Assembly: GCA_049322695.1 (NCBI GenBank)
Contig: JBMORW010000042.1
Span: 1-64,000, forward strand
Direction: 5' to 3'
Source of the DNA: CALGKJ01 sp049322695
Lineage (GTDB): Bacteria; Bacillota; Clostridia; Lutisporales; Lutisporaceae
DNA: 64,000 nucleotides
Both the position numbers and the translations under genes were made by a program. The first letter of the stretch is position 1; each line of letters opens with the position of its first letter. Of the stretch, positions 56,113-64,000 are shown one piece after another. The notes under the pieces are model-generated. The model was not told the origin of the DNA. It worked only from the letters and a program-made list of their open reading frames with translations, and ran no database searches.

Positions 56113-58083
56113 TTAGCTTACTTCACTACCAGAGCTTATGTTTTCCATTGGTGTAACAAGTGTCAGCATATCTCCGCTGGATGCTGCCAGTATCATGCCG
56201 TTGGACTCTATCCCTCTTAATTTCACAGGCTTCAGGTTTGCTACAAGTATTACCGACTTTCCTATTAGGTCTTCAGGCTTATAGATCTTTGCTATGCCTG
56301 ATACTACCTGTCTTTGTTCCTTGCCTACTTCAAGCTGCAGCTTCAATAGTTTATCTGAGCCTTCTACCTTTTCTGCCTCAAGTACTTTGGCAACCTTCAG
56401 CTCCACCTTTGCAAAATCATCTATGGTGATGAACTCTGTCTTATCTTCCTTTTTCTCTTCCTTCTTTTCCTGTTTCTGCTTCACTTCTTTAACCGGCTCT
56501 TCAGTAGGCGCTTCTTTCTCACCCTGAATTTCCTCCAGCTTCTTTTTCTCATCTATTCTTGCAAACAAAGGTTTTGCTTCGTTTACATTAGAGCCTGCTA
56601 CTGTTCCGTTAAACTGCTTGGTAGTATTCCATTCAGTATTCTTTGCATTTATCTGTCTTTGTATTTCTGCGGCTGTATCTGGTATGATAGGAACTAACAA
56701 TACAGATGCTATTCTGATTACCTCAAGGAGATTATATAGTACTGTCTTAAGCCTTTCCTTGCCTGCTTCATCCTTTGCAAGCACCCAGGGCATTGTTTCA
56801 TCTATATACTTGTTGCTTCTTCTAAGCAGCACGAATATTTCATCCACAGCTTCAGCAACCTTGTACTCATTCATTTTGTTCTCAACCTTGGCAGGAGTCT
56901 CCAAAGCAAGGCTCATGAGCTCGTCATCCAAGGCTTCCTTTACTCCAGGAGCAGGAATCACACCATCAAAGTACTTCTGCACCATTGTTATTGTTCTGTT
57001 AACCAGATTACCCAGATTGTTTGCAAGATCACTGTTTATTCTTGCTATCATCTGCTCATAGGTGAGGTTTCCATCCTGAGCGAATGGCATTTCACTTAAC
57101 AGATAATACCTAACAGGATCCAGTCCGAAATATCTCACCAAGTCCTCTGCGTATATTACATTGCCCTTTGACTTGGACATCTTGTCCTTACCGGTCAAAA
57201 GCCATGGGTGTCCGTATACCTGCTTTGGCAGCTCTACACCCAATGCCATAAGTATTATAGGCCAGTAGATGGTGTGGAATCTAACTATATCCTTGCCTAT
57301 GATATGAACATCGGCAGGCCAGTAGTGCTTAAAGAGCTCTCCGCTTTCTCCGTCAGGATTATAGCCAAGTGCCGTTATATAGTTTGACAATGCATCAATC
57401 CAAACATATATTACATGTTTATCGTCGAAGCTTACCGGGACTCCCCAGTTGAAGGAGGTTCTTGAAACACAGAGATCCTGCAGTCCCGGTTTTATAAAGT
57501 TGTTGACCATCTCATTCTTTCTGGATTCTGGCCAGAAGAAACCCGGATTTTCCTCTACATATTTCATAAGCCTGTCTGCGTATTTTGAAAGCTTGAAAAA
57601 ATATGCCTCCTCGCTGGCTTTCTGTACCTCACGTCCGCAGTCAGGGCATTTGCCCTCGACCAACTGGGATTCTGTATAGAAGGACTCACAGGGGGTACAG
57701 TACAAGCCCTCATAGGAGCTTTTATATATGTCTCCCTGCTCATAAAGCTTCTTGAATATCTTTTGAACAGTTTCCTTATGCTCCTTGTCAGTAGTTCTTA
57801 TAAACTTATCATAGCTGACATTCATAAAGTCCCAAATCCTTCTGATTTCAGCAGCTATTTTATCTACATGCTCCTGCGGCTTCAAGCCGTCTCCCTCAGC
57901 CTGCTCCTGAATTTTTTGACCATGCTCGTCTGTTCCTGTAAGAAAGAACACATCATAGCCCTGCATTCTCTTGAATCTTACTATTGCATCCGCCAGAACT
58001 GCTTCATAGGTGTTACCAATATGCGGAACCTTTGAAGTATATGCAATTGCAGTAGTCAGATAAAATTTCTTCTTTTCGCTCAT
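56113..58083 (-). CDS. metG: Methionyl-tRNA synthetase with C-terminal tRNA-binding domain
   Basis: A 656-residue class I synthetase. HIGH-type motif VPHIGNTYEAV, zinc-binding knuckle (CTPCESFY...CPDCGRE), WLLTGKDKMSKSKGNV with KMSKS, and the anticodon domain follow. A Lys/Glu-rich linker (VKQKQEKKEEKKEDK) leads to a C-terminal Trbp111-like tRNA-binding domain (FAKVELKVAKVLEAEKVEG, VVSGIAKIYKPEDLIGKSV) that supports dimerisation. GGGAGG is 6-7 bases before the ATG at 58083; farther upstream the reading frame only translates the T-box. Regulated by the Met T-box. Confidence 0.97.
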   Translation of the reverse strand: MSEKKKFYLTTAIAYTSKVPHIGNTYEAVLADAIVRFKRMQGYDVFFLTGTDEHGQKIQEQAEGDGLKPQEHVDKIAAEIRRIWDFMNVSYDKFIRTTDKEHKETVQKIFKKLYEQGDIYKSSYEGLYCTPCESFYTESQLVEGKCPDCGREVQKASEEAYFFKLSKYADRLMKYVEENPGFFWPESRKNEMVNNFIKPGLQDLCVSRTSFNWGVPVSFDDKHVIYVWIDALSNYITALGYNPDGESGELFKHYWPADVHIIGKDIVRFHTIYWPIILMALGVELPKQVYGHPWLLTGKDKMSKSKGNVIYAEDLVRYFGLDPVRYYLLSEMPFAQDGNLTYEQMIARINSDLANNLGNLVNRTITMVQKYFDGVIPAPGVKEALDDELMSLALETPAKVENKMNEYKVAEAVDEIFVLLRRSNKYIDETMPWVLAKDEAGKERLKTVLYNLLEVIRIASVLLVPIIPDTAAEIQRQINAKNTEWNTTKQFNGTVAGSNVNEAKPLFARIDEKKKLEEIQGEKEAPTEEPVKEVKQKQEKKEEKKEDKTEFITIDDFAKVELKVAKVLEAEKVEGSDKLLKLQLEVGKEQRQVVSGIAKIYKPEDLIGKSVILVANLKPVKLRGIESNGMILAASSGDMLTLVTPMENISSGSEVS

Positions 58084-58111
58084 ATGATTACCTCCCTGGA
58101 TTAATGTAAAT

Positions 58112-58375
58112 ATTAAAGCTCCCATCCCATAAGGGACGAGAGCTGCTCGCGTTACCACCCTAGTTTATCCCTGCCTCACGACAGGAAACTCAATAAGTGA
58201 CCTTTTGATCACTCAGCTATTAACGGCAGCAGCCGTCACATGCTAGGTTTACACTTCACACATGAAGTTCCGGAGCCATCTTCAGCCGCCTGCATGTACC
58301 GGTTTTCACCCTTCCCGGCTCTCTAAACCACTTGGAGACTTACTCTTTCCATCATCACTTTTATATATTTTTTAT
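58112..58375 (-). promoter_or_regulatory. Methionine T-box leader of metG
   Basis: AGGGTGGTAACGCGAGC (58145-58161, minus strand) is a canonical T-box, followed by a terminator hairpin (around 58117-58144) with TTTAATATTT. The stem I landmark GAGAGCCGGGAAGGG is present. A probable specifier is ATG (58279-58277), which would read tRNA-Met. Uncharged tRNA-Met should allow read-through into metG. Confidence 0.92.
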
Positions 58376-58431
58376 CTATATGTGAAAAATATACAACATT
58401 GTTTCAAATGTGTCAACCAATATGAAGTTAA

Positions 58432-58941
58432 TTACCTGAACATTATTCCGCAAATCACCACTGCTCCTATTACTCCTGCCACTTCTGCCAAAAGCGCTGC
58501 AGCCAGAGTATGCCTGATATTTTTAATTCCTATAGAGCCGAAGTATACAGTTATGGTATAGAATATTGTCTCGGTACTGCTCATAATAGTACATGCAATG
58601 ATACCTGTCAGGCTGTCAGGACCTACTCTTTTCATAATATCTGCCAACACGCCCAATGCCCCGCTTCCTGACAGCGGCTTCATAATAACAAGGGGCATGA
58701 CCTCCTGAGGAATACCCAATGTATTGGAGATAGGACTCAAAAGCAGCAGTAGGAAATCCAAGCCTCCCGATCTGCGAAGCATTCCTACAGCAAGCAGCAT
58801 GGCAGCTATATATGGAAATATTCTATATGTGATTATAAGTCCGTCCTTAGCACCTTCTATAAAGGCTTCATATACCTTTACTCCCTTCATTTGTCCGTAT
58901 GTAAGTATCAGTAGAATAATTACAGGTATTATATAGCTCAT
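58432..58941 (-). CDS. spmB: Spore maturation protein B
   Basis: A 169-residue membrane protein with a nucleoside-recognition (gate) domain; with SpmA it is needed for proper dehydration of the spore core. It shows GQMKGVKVYEAFIEGAKDGL, PYIAAMLLAVGMLRRSGGLD, PQEVMPLVIMKPLSGSGALG and SSTETIFYTITVYFGS, all family landmarks. The ATG (58941) overlaps the spmA stop by 4 bases. GGGAGGT is 5 bases before it. Expected to be expressed in the mother cell. Confidence 0.95.
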   Translation of the reverse strand: MSYIIPVIILLILTYGQMKGVKVYEAFIEGAKDGLIITYRIFPYIAAMLLAVGMLRRSGGLDFLLLLLSPISNTLGIPQEVMPLVIMKPLSGSGALGVLADIMKRVGPDSLTGIIACTIMSSTETIFYTITVYFGSIGIKNIRHTLAAALLAEVAGVIGAVVICGIMFR

Positions 58942-59525
58942 CTTGTACCTCCCGTTGCCTTCTCAAGCAGCTTGCAGGATATTACCCCTGTAGTTACTGC
59001 TGCTATTGAGGTAAGTACTGCCGGCAGTATTATTGCACCGGGATCCTGAGAGCCCAGCGAAGCACGCAGAGACAATACAGTAGAGGGTATGAACTGTATT
59101 GGTGCTGCATTTACCACCAGGAATAAGCACATTGCATTTGTGGCGATATCCTTTTTATGATTCAGACTCTGCAGCTCCTGCATGGCCTTAAGCCCCATAG
59201 GCGTGGCTGCATTGCCCAAGCCCAGCATATTGGAGGTAATATTCATTACCATTGCTCCCATGGCACCTCCCTTTGCCGGCACATCTCTAAAAAGCAGCTT
59301 CATAACCGGTCTTATTATCAGTGATATTTTGTCTACTAAGCCTGATTTTTCGGCCACCTTCAGCACTCCGCACCACAGCACCATGCCTCCTAAAAGTCCT
59401 ATTGCCAAGTCTACTGAGGTTTTCAGTGAGCTGAATATCTCTTCACTTAAAAGCTCCAGTCTGCCTCCTGCAGCGGCAAATACTACAGCCACTACTATCA
59501 TGAAGAACCATATTTTATTTATCAT
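58938..59525 (-). CDS. spmA: Spore maturation protein A
   Basis: A 195-residue membrane protein, partner of SpmB, with a gate domain and several helices: VDLAIGLLGGMVLWCGVLKVAE, PAKGGAMGAMVMNITSNMLGLG, ATPMGLKAMQELQSLN, NAAPIQFIPSTVLSLRA. The length is normal. The ATG at 59525 is chosen (GGTG 8 bases upstream); the TTG two codons earlier leaves no room for the SD. First gene of the spmA-spmB pair, divergent from the AAA ATPase across a ~310-bp gap. Confidence 0.95.
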   Translation of the reverse strand: MINKIWFFMIVVAVVFAAAGGRLELLSEEIFSSLKTSVDLAIGLLGGMVLWCGVLKVAEKSGLVDKISLIIRPVMKLLFRDVPAKGGAMGAMVMNITSNMLGLGNAATPMGLKAMQELQSLNHKKDIATNAMCLFLVVNAAPIQFIPSTVLSLRASLGSQDPGAIILPAVLTSIAAVTTGVISCKLLEKATGGTR

Positions 59526-59835
59526 ATACAATCACCGTCCATTGCGATATATATACAATGTATGGTGGTTGTTCGGGATTTATAACGACTAAAACTAATA
59601 TGTACTGCAGCTTTATATTAAGTGTTGCTCAATAATTATCTATCCTAAAATATATTGAAATGCTATAATTTATTTGAGTGTGGAATGAGTATATTAACAC
59701 TCTTAATAGATTACATCAGAATCAAGAAGTGTGTTTGATTTGTTTGGATCGCATAAATACTGAATTCAAGAGCTATAGTGCGATTTATTTAGCTATTAGC
59801 AGATTTAAAAATATTGGTTTTCATTGGAGGAAAAA
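59526..59835. other. Divergent region between spmA and the AAA ATPase gene
   Basis: 310 bp. A TATAAT box lies at 59664-59669 on the plus strand without a good -35, implying an untranslated leader of up to ~160 bases before the AAA gene. A short inverted repeat GAGTGT/ACACTC lies near 59676-59702. No convincing gene is seen. Confidence 0.45.
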
Positions 59836-62028
59836 ATGCAGAATCATAAATTTTTCAAGGTTATTATAAAGCCTGAGTTTGCTGACGGCTCAGCAAAAGA
59901 TTTCAGGGACTGTATTCCACTTATTAAAGAAAGCATAAGTAGAATAATGCAGAAAAGCGACTCATTTATCATACTGCATCAATACACATCCCATGGCTTC
60001 ATTTTGTATTATAAGGAAGTCCAGTCTGAAGCGCATGCCAATAATTCAGCTGCTGTAGCAGTACTGTTCAATGCTGATTTGTACAGTGAAAGCAATATTT
60101 CCGCTGACGATGCTTCCTATATCATAAGAGCAGAGGAAACAACACTTGAAAATCTGATAGACAGCATTATTCACGCCGAACGAGAGGCAGAAACACTTTT
60201 ACTGCAGGAAGGCGATATTATTGACTTCCTGTACAGCGGAAGTGTGGAAGATATTGATAAAGGAAGCATGGCTTCAGATGCTGCTGATTTTGACGATATA
60301 TTTGAAGGCTTGGATAATTGTGATTCCGAAGATAAAAATGAGCTGCAATTTGATACGTCCGGCATTTCTCTTTATACAGATGAGCTCATTGGCCTCCACG
60401 AGTATAAAAAGGAGCTCATGCTGATTTCCAGATATGCAGCTACGGTGAAAAAGCTAAGAGTCAATTCAGAGTCTAAAAGACTTTTTCCATGGCACTATAT
60501 ATTCGGTATAGAGAGTGGAATGGGACAAACTACAATATTGCATCACTTTGCTAAAACACTGAAAAAAATGGGACTTATTAGTAAGAGTAATGTTATTGAA
60601 TATGATGGAAGCCTGGCATTTGATAATGCATCTGAAAAGGATAAGTATACAGGCATATTCACCAGGTGTGACGACGGGTCCTACAGAATATATGATGACT
60701 ACGGTATAGTATCCATAAACATGTCCAGGCAGATAGCCGATCCGTTGTTTAATTTCAACAGGCTTCTCAATATAATGTGGGATTACAGAGGAAAAATCAT
60801 ATTTGTATTGGTTTTTGAAAATATGAACAGCAGTATTTCTAAGGCTTTTCTGAATAATATAAAGGACAGGATAAACTGCAGGCTGATTGAATTCACTCAA
60901 TACAGTGACGTAGAGCTGTTGGCTATCGCCGACAAACAGCTTTTCAACTATGGTTTTACATTGGATGATTATGCCGCACTTCATCTTCTTAAAAGAATAA
61001 GCAAGGATAGAAAAAACAAAAGGTTCAGAAATATTAAGTCTCTGCAAAAATACATTGAGGAAGTTAGAATACACAAGCTGATGAATAAAGAAGAAGAGGA
61101 TTATCATAAGATTCAGATTGAAGACCTGTTGCATTTGGACGAGAATGCCGGCTATACATATGAAGATCCATGGGAAGACCTTGATTCCATGATTGGCATG
61201 GACAGCATAAAAACAAAAATAAAGGAAATTGTTGCAAATGCTGTTGTACAGCAGAAAATGAGAGAAGAAGGATTAGAAACAGGCGATATATGCTACCATA
61301 TGATGTTTACAGGAAACCCCGGAACAGGAAAAACCACTGTTGCCAGAATACTAGGCAGGATTTTCAAGGACATTGGTTTTTTAAAGAACGGAAGTGTTAT
61401 AGAAGCCGGCAGAGATAGTCTGGTTGCAAAATATGTAGGACAGACAGCTCCCATGGTAAGAGAAAAAGTAAGGGAAGCATTAGGATCAATTTTGTTTATC
61501 GATGAAGCATACAGCCTGTATGGAGGGCGGGATAAGATTGATTTCGGCTATGAAGCTCTTAACACCTTAATAAAGGAAATGGAAGATAAAAGGGACCAGT
61601 TCATATTGATAATGGCAGGTTATACTGATGAAATGCAGGATTTGCTGAATATGAATCCGGGTCTTAAGGAGAGAGTACCCTATAAAATAGAGTTCCCTGA
61701 CTATAATGTGGAGCAGCTGTGTGAAATCTTTAAGAAGCAGGTCGGTAATGATTTTATAATTCAAGATGGGGTAATGGATAAGCTCAGATCACTTTTTGAA
61801 AAGCTGTATGAAAACAGAGACAAGAAATTCGGAAACGGCCGTCTAGTTAGAAATATTACAGAACACCTAAGACTGAAGCACTCAATGAGATTATATAAAA
61901 AGAATGACTTCAGCAAGGAGGCTTTAGTAACCCTGACAGTTCAAGATGTAGAAGCTCTGCTGGAGGATGAGGAAGTAAAGGGATTAATAAACAAGGATAC
62001 CTGTGAGAAGAAAATAGGATTCCTATAA
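59836..62028 (+). CDS. Two-module AAA ATPase (CbxX/CfqX, SpoVK-like) with degenerate first module
   Basis: About 730 residues. The N-terminal ~185 show no known domain. An AAA-like module follows at ~200-410, but its P-loop reads GIESGMGQTT (224-233) with Gln231 in place of the catalytic Lys, so it should not hydrolyse ATP. The second module (~450-690) is a proper CbxX/CfqX AAA: PWEDLDSMIGMDSIKTKI, Walker A GNPGTGKTT (from residue 493), Walker B ILFIDEAYSL, LLNMNPGLKERVPYKIEF, and the sensor region FGNGRLVRNITEH. The layout recalls SpoVK and EccA-like proteins. The start is ATG 59836 with GGAGG 5-6 bases upstream. A terminator follows. Confidence 0.85.
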   Translation: MQNHKFFKVIIKPEFADGSAKDFRDCIPLIKESISRIMQKSDSFIILHQYTSHGFILYYKEVQSEAHANNSAAVAVLFNADLYSESNISADDASYIIRAEETTLENLIDSIIHAEREAETLLLQEGDIIDFLYSGSVEDIDKGSMASDAADFDDIFEGLDNCDSEDKNELQFDTSGISLYTDELIGLHEYKKELMLISRYAATVKKLRVNSESKRLFPWHYIFGIESGMGQTTILHHFAKTLKKMGLISKSNVIEYDGSLAFDNASEKDKYTGIFTRCDDGSYRIYDDYGIVSINMSRQIADPLFNFNRLLNIMWDYRGKIIFVLVFENMNSSISKAFLNNIKDRINCRLIEFTQYSDVELLAIADKQLFNYGFTLDDYAALHLLKRISKDRKNKRFRNIKSLQKYIEEVRIHKLMNKEEEDYHKIQIEDLLHLDENAGYTYEDPWEDLDSMIGMDSIKTKIKEIVANAVVQQKMREEGLETGDICYHMMFTGNPGTGKTTVARILGRIFKDIGFLKNGSVIEAGRDSLVAKYVGQTAPMVREKVREALGSILFIDEAYSLYGGRDKIDFGYEALNTLIKEMEDKRDQFILIMAGYTDEMQDLLNMNPGLKERVPYKIEFPDYNVEQLCEIFKKQVGNDFIIQDGVMDKLRSLFEKLYENRDKKFGNGRLVRNITEHLRLKHSMRLYKKNDFSKEALVTLTVQDVEALLEDEEVKGLINKDTCEKKIGFL

Positions 62029-62068
62029 AAAATGCTCAATCCATTCTTTGATGGATTGAGCATTTTTT
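62028..62068 (+). terminator. Terminator of the AAA ATPase gene
   Basis: A ~17-bp stem (62028-62044/62051-62067), core AATGCTCAATCCAT/ATGGATTGAGCATT, ending in TTTTTTAT. Confidence 0.92.
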
Positions 62069-62087
62069 ATTTTATGATGTACAGGGC

Positions 62088-62735
62088 TTAATCGAAATTT
62101 ATGTAACCACTGTGCTGGAGCTTAAAAAGACGAGTGAAATAGAAGGTGATCTCCTCTAATTTTAAAGGATCATTGCCAGAAGAAAGCTGCCTAAGCTTGT
62201 TTTTAACATATTCTATACCCTCAAGCCTGCTGCGCACGATAATTTCAAGATCCTCCTGCCTCAGATCCTCCAGAGGATTGGATTCTATGCACTCCTGTAT
62301 ATCCTTTTTCAGTTCTCCCGAAGCATATGCACTCTGTATGTCAGCCAGCTCTCTTGAATCATTCTTGTTCAGCTTCTGAAGAAACTTATAGAACAACTGA
62401 ACTGTTTCATCATTTATACTGAATTTTCCCGTTATCAGTCTGGTCAGCTTTTCTACTCTTTCTTCATTTGCAAATATATCCCCCAAGGAATCCCTTGTTA
62501 ACAACTCCCCACTGTTTATTTCAAAGTCAGTCCACTCATATTTTCCTTTATTTATGTGAAATATCAGACCTTCAAAATCCTTGAAATATTCCTTTTGATA
62601 ATATGCTTTTCCATAGGTATCATAAACATAAAGCTTATTCTTATCATTTTTATAAACGCATGCCAGGGCAGGCTCCCGTTCTCCATGCCCGCTTACATAT
62701 ACTCTTTCCACCGCTATGACTCTTAACTTTTCCAT
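62088..62735 (-). CDS. Unknown protein, paralog A of a tandem pair
   Basis: A 215-residue soluble protein without a recognised family. It begins EKLRVIAVERVYV, has a beta-rich N-terminal half (ACVYKNDKNKLYVYDTYGKAYYQ) ending in a signature shared with its neighbour (INKGKYEWTDFEINSGELLTRD against INEGRYEWADFSIEEGRCIYRD), and a helical C-terminal half. Both end with IIVRSRLEGIEYVKNKL / IIVRTKLEGKDFIIKKV and an aromatic tail with Y-G/S-Y-I. AGGAGG is 5 bases before the ATG at 62735. Last gene of a three-gene unit; convergent with the AAA ATPase. Confidence 0.7.
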   Translation of the reverse strand: MEKLRVIAVERVYVSGHGEREPALACVYKNDKNKLYVYDTYGKAYYQKEYFKDFEGLIFHINKGKYEWTDFEINSGELLTRDSLGDIFANEERVEKLTRLITGKFSINDETVQLFYKFLQKLNKNDSRELADIQSAYASGELKKDIQECIESNPLEDLRQEDLEIIVRSRLEGIEYVKNKLRQLSSGNDPLKLEEITFYFTRLFKLQHSGYINFD

Positions 62736-62754
62736 CAATGCCTCCTAAAATACA

Positions 62755-63393
62755 TTAAAATGCTATGTAGCCGTACTTTTCCATAACAAACATCCTTCTG
62801 AAAAGATAGTTTATGTCGATAAATTTATCCGGGCTTTCAGATTTAAGCATTTCTTTAACCTTCTTAATAATGAAATCCTTACCTTCAAGCTTTGTCCTTA
62901 CAATGATTTCTTTATCTGTATTGTACAGCTCTGTCACTACATCATCTTTAACAATAGATAATACCTCTTTACGGAAAAAGCCGTCATTAAAAGATATATT
63001 CAAGGCTTCATTCATGTCTTTATTGTCTTTGTTGGAAATCCTTAAAAAATCATTGAAAAGCTTAAGACCTATATTGCTTATCCTCTCTAAGCTGCTGTCT
63101 GAATAAGTAGGGAAGAGTGCCACAAACTTATCATCTACTATTACATCATTGTCATAATCTCTATAAATGCATCTTCCTTCCTCTATACTGAAGTCAGCCC
63201 ATTCATACCTGCCTTCATTTATAGCATGTACCAGTACATCAATATTGTTATAGTCCCCGATCAGTTTCAGCTCACCATACCTTGTAAGCATATACAGCTT
63301 ACCATTCAGATATATACATGCATTTACAGCCTCTTTAGGCAAATTTGATATCATAAAGGGTATTTCTACGGCAATTACTTTTAATTCACTCAT
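62755..63393 (-). CDS. Unknown protein, paralog B of a tandem pair
   Basis: A 212-residue soluble protein resembling the one at 62088 along its length (roughly a third identical by eye), so the pair arose by tandem duplication. Shared: a start SELKVIAVEIPF, a beta-rich N-terminal half with CIYLNGKLYMLTRYGEL, the YEWADF motif, and the IIVRTKLEGKDF segment. No catalytic motif is apparent. GAGGTGG precedes the ATG, which overlaps the previous stop by 4 bases (ATGA). Function unknown; co-transcribed with the truncated gene upstream. Confidence 0.7.
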   Translation of the reverse strand: MSELKVIAVEIPFMISNLPKEAVNACIYLNGKLYMLTRYGELKLIGDYNNIDVLVHAINEGRYEWADFSIEEGRCIYRDYDNDVIVDDKFVALFPTYSDSSLERISNIGLKLFNDFLRISNKDNKDMNEALNISFNDGFFRKEVLSIVKDDVVTELYNTDKEIIVRTKLEGKDFIIKKVKEMLKSESPDKFIDINYLFRRMFVMEKYGYIAF

Positions 63394-64000
63394 ACTTCCA
63401 CCTCATCTAAGTAAGAAACCAGCTTAAGGTATTCGTGGTTATCTCCAAATTCTTCCTTGATTGCAGCCACCAAAGCCTTATAAGAAAGCTCAGATAAGCA
63501 TCTTATAGCTCTAATACAGCCAGTTGGAAGCTTATCGGCAAAAAGAAACTCAGGCTTAAGATGCTTTGGCGTGTTTCTAAAATAATCTGCCGGCTCTTCA
63601 AAGTTGACGGAGATATACTCAGCCATATACCCCTTCCAATCCTTGAGATCCATAATATGGCTGCCAATCAGGAAGCTCTCATAATTCAGCCAGCCTGAAG
63701 GCATAAAAAATGCATTTTCCAGCTGCTCTACACTTTTATCCAGCTCTATTTCATAAAGACCGTTAAATATGTTTCCCTCGAAGGGGTATGCAAACACATA
63801 TTTGTGCATTTCTTCCTCTATACCCCTGCTTGTTACTCTGTAACTGAAGCTTGCATCTATTTTTTCCAGTCCTGCAATGGACAGCAGGGCTTCTTCCTTT
63901 AAGATGCTTAGGAGGCTTTCCAACCCTGTATTATGATAAATCCTTACATTTTCGAGAAGCTCATGAGCTTCTTTTATGTTCCTGTCATATCTTGCCTTTA
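63390..64000 (-). CDS. Unknown protein, N-terminus beyond window edge
   Basis: The reading frame is open to the right-hand end of the window (visible upstream residues include RNIKEAHELLENVRIYHNTG), so the TTG at 63923 that could serve as a start is probably internal. The ~200 visible residues show an N-terminal helical part (SLLSILKEEALLSIAGLEKI), a middle with beta strands (YRVTSRGIEEEMHKYVFAYP) and a C-terminal helix pair (YKALVAAIKEEFGDNHEYL). No family recognised. It is the first visible gene of the unit with the two paralogs downstream. Confidence 0.7.
   Translation of the reverse strand, partial: KARYDRNIKEAHELLENVRIYHNTGLESLLSILKEEALLSIAGLEKIDASFSYRVTSRGIEEEMHKYVFAYPFEGNIFNGLYEIELDKSVEQLENAFFMPSGWLNYESFLIGSHIMDLKDWKGYMAEYISVNFEEPADYFRNTPKHLKPEFLFADKLPTGCIRAIRCLSELSYKALVAAIKEEFGDNHEYLKLVSYLDEVEV

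Noticed and set aside
59678..59869. 63-codon frame on the plus strand before the AAA gene
   Set aside because: No SD, it overlaps the AAA start in another frame, and composition is not protein-like.
1..64000. CRISPR arrays, rRNA, tRNA genes, transposases and phage genes
   Set aside because: None were recognised: no regularly spaced direct repeats, no tRNA-like cloverleaf and no recombinase or transposase motifs. A tRNA search program would settle the tRNA question.

Overview
The window comes from a low-GC, anaerobic, endospore-forming Firmicute, most likely class Clostridia; species cannot be named from the sequence. Support: a spore-germination receptor set (GerA/B/C-type proteins), spmA-spmB, CotF-type coat proteins, a nine-gene V/A-type ATPase operon, a hybrid-cluster protein, two T-box leaders, strong AGGAGG ribosome sites and frequent TTG/GTG starts. 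Many start codons were chosen here by Shine-Dalgarno (SD) spacing. Both ends are cut: proS at the left, an unrecognised gene at the right.

Layout. 1-6.9 kb: the 3' end of proS, an HD-GYP phosphodiesterase, a YigZ protein, a Met/Tyr/Arg-rich protein and a FIST-domain histidine kinase with a degenerate ATP-binding core. 7.2-18.4 kb: a spore-flavoured region with small coat proteins, a DUF2935 protein, a GerAB-type permease on the plus strand, then two divergently transcribed paralogous FAD oxidoreductases with small helical and membrane proteins (one a 32-residue membrane microprotein), and a small D-like protein, GerC and GerA on the minus strand. The germination receptor genes are thus split around a redox/membrane island. 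18.6-25.2 kb: a glycoside-hydrolase-like lipoprotein, hcp behind a perfect Crp-type palindrome, and an ABC exporter plus TetR operon with twin operators. 25.3-34 kb: V/A-ATPase operon in the order H-C-I-K-F-E-A-B-D. 34.3-49.4 kb: FapA-like and triple-GAF proteins, tyrS with a Tyr T-box, two EamA transporters, trmB, a GGDEF/HD-GYP receptor, a Crp/Fnr regulator, a Na/Pi cotransporter and rodA. 49.5-58.4 kb: metG (Met T-box)-tatD-DUF4349-yabE-like-rnmV-rsmA, resembling the Bacillus subtilis metS-yabD-yabE-rnmV-ksgA order. 58.4-64 kb: spmAB, a two-AAA-module ATPase, and a paralogous pair of unknown proteins.

The most unusual signals are non-coding. First, a repeated hairpin element lies exactly between the SD and the start codon of two unrelated genes (the FIST kinase and rnmV); one copy carries about 105 extra structured bases. 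Second, a family of degenerate inverted repeats of roughly 70-130 bp occupies at least six intergenic sites, including positions inside operons. A Crp-family regulator encoded in the window keeps the CRP recognition residues that would read the palindrome in front of hcp, giving a testable regulatory link.
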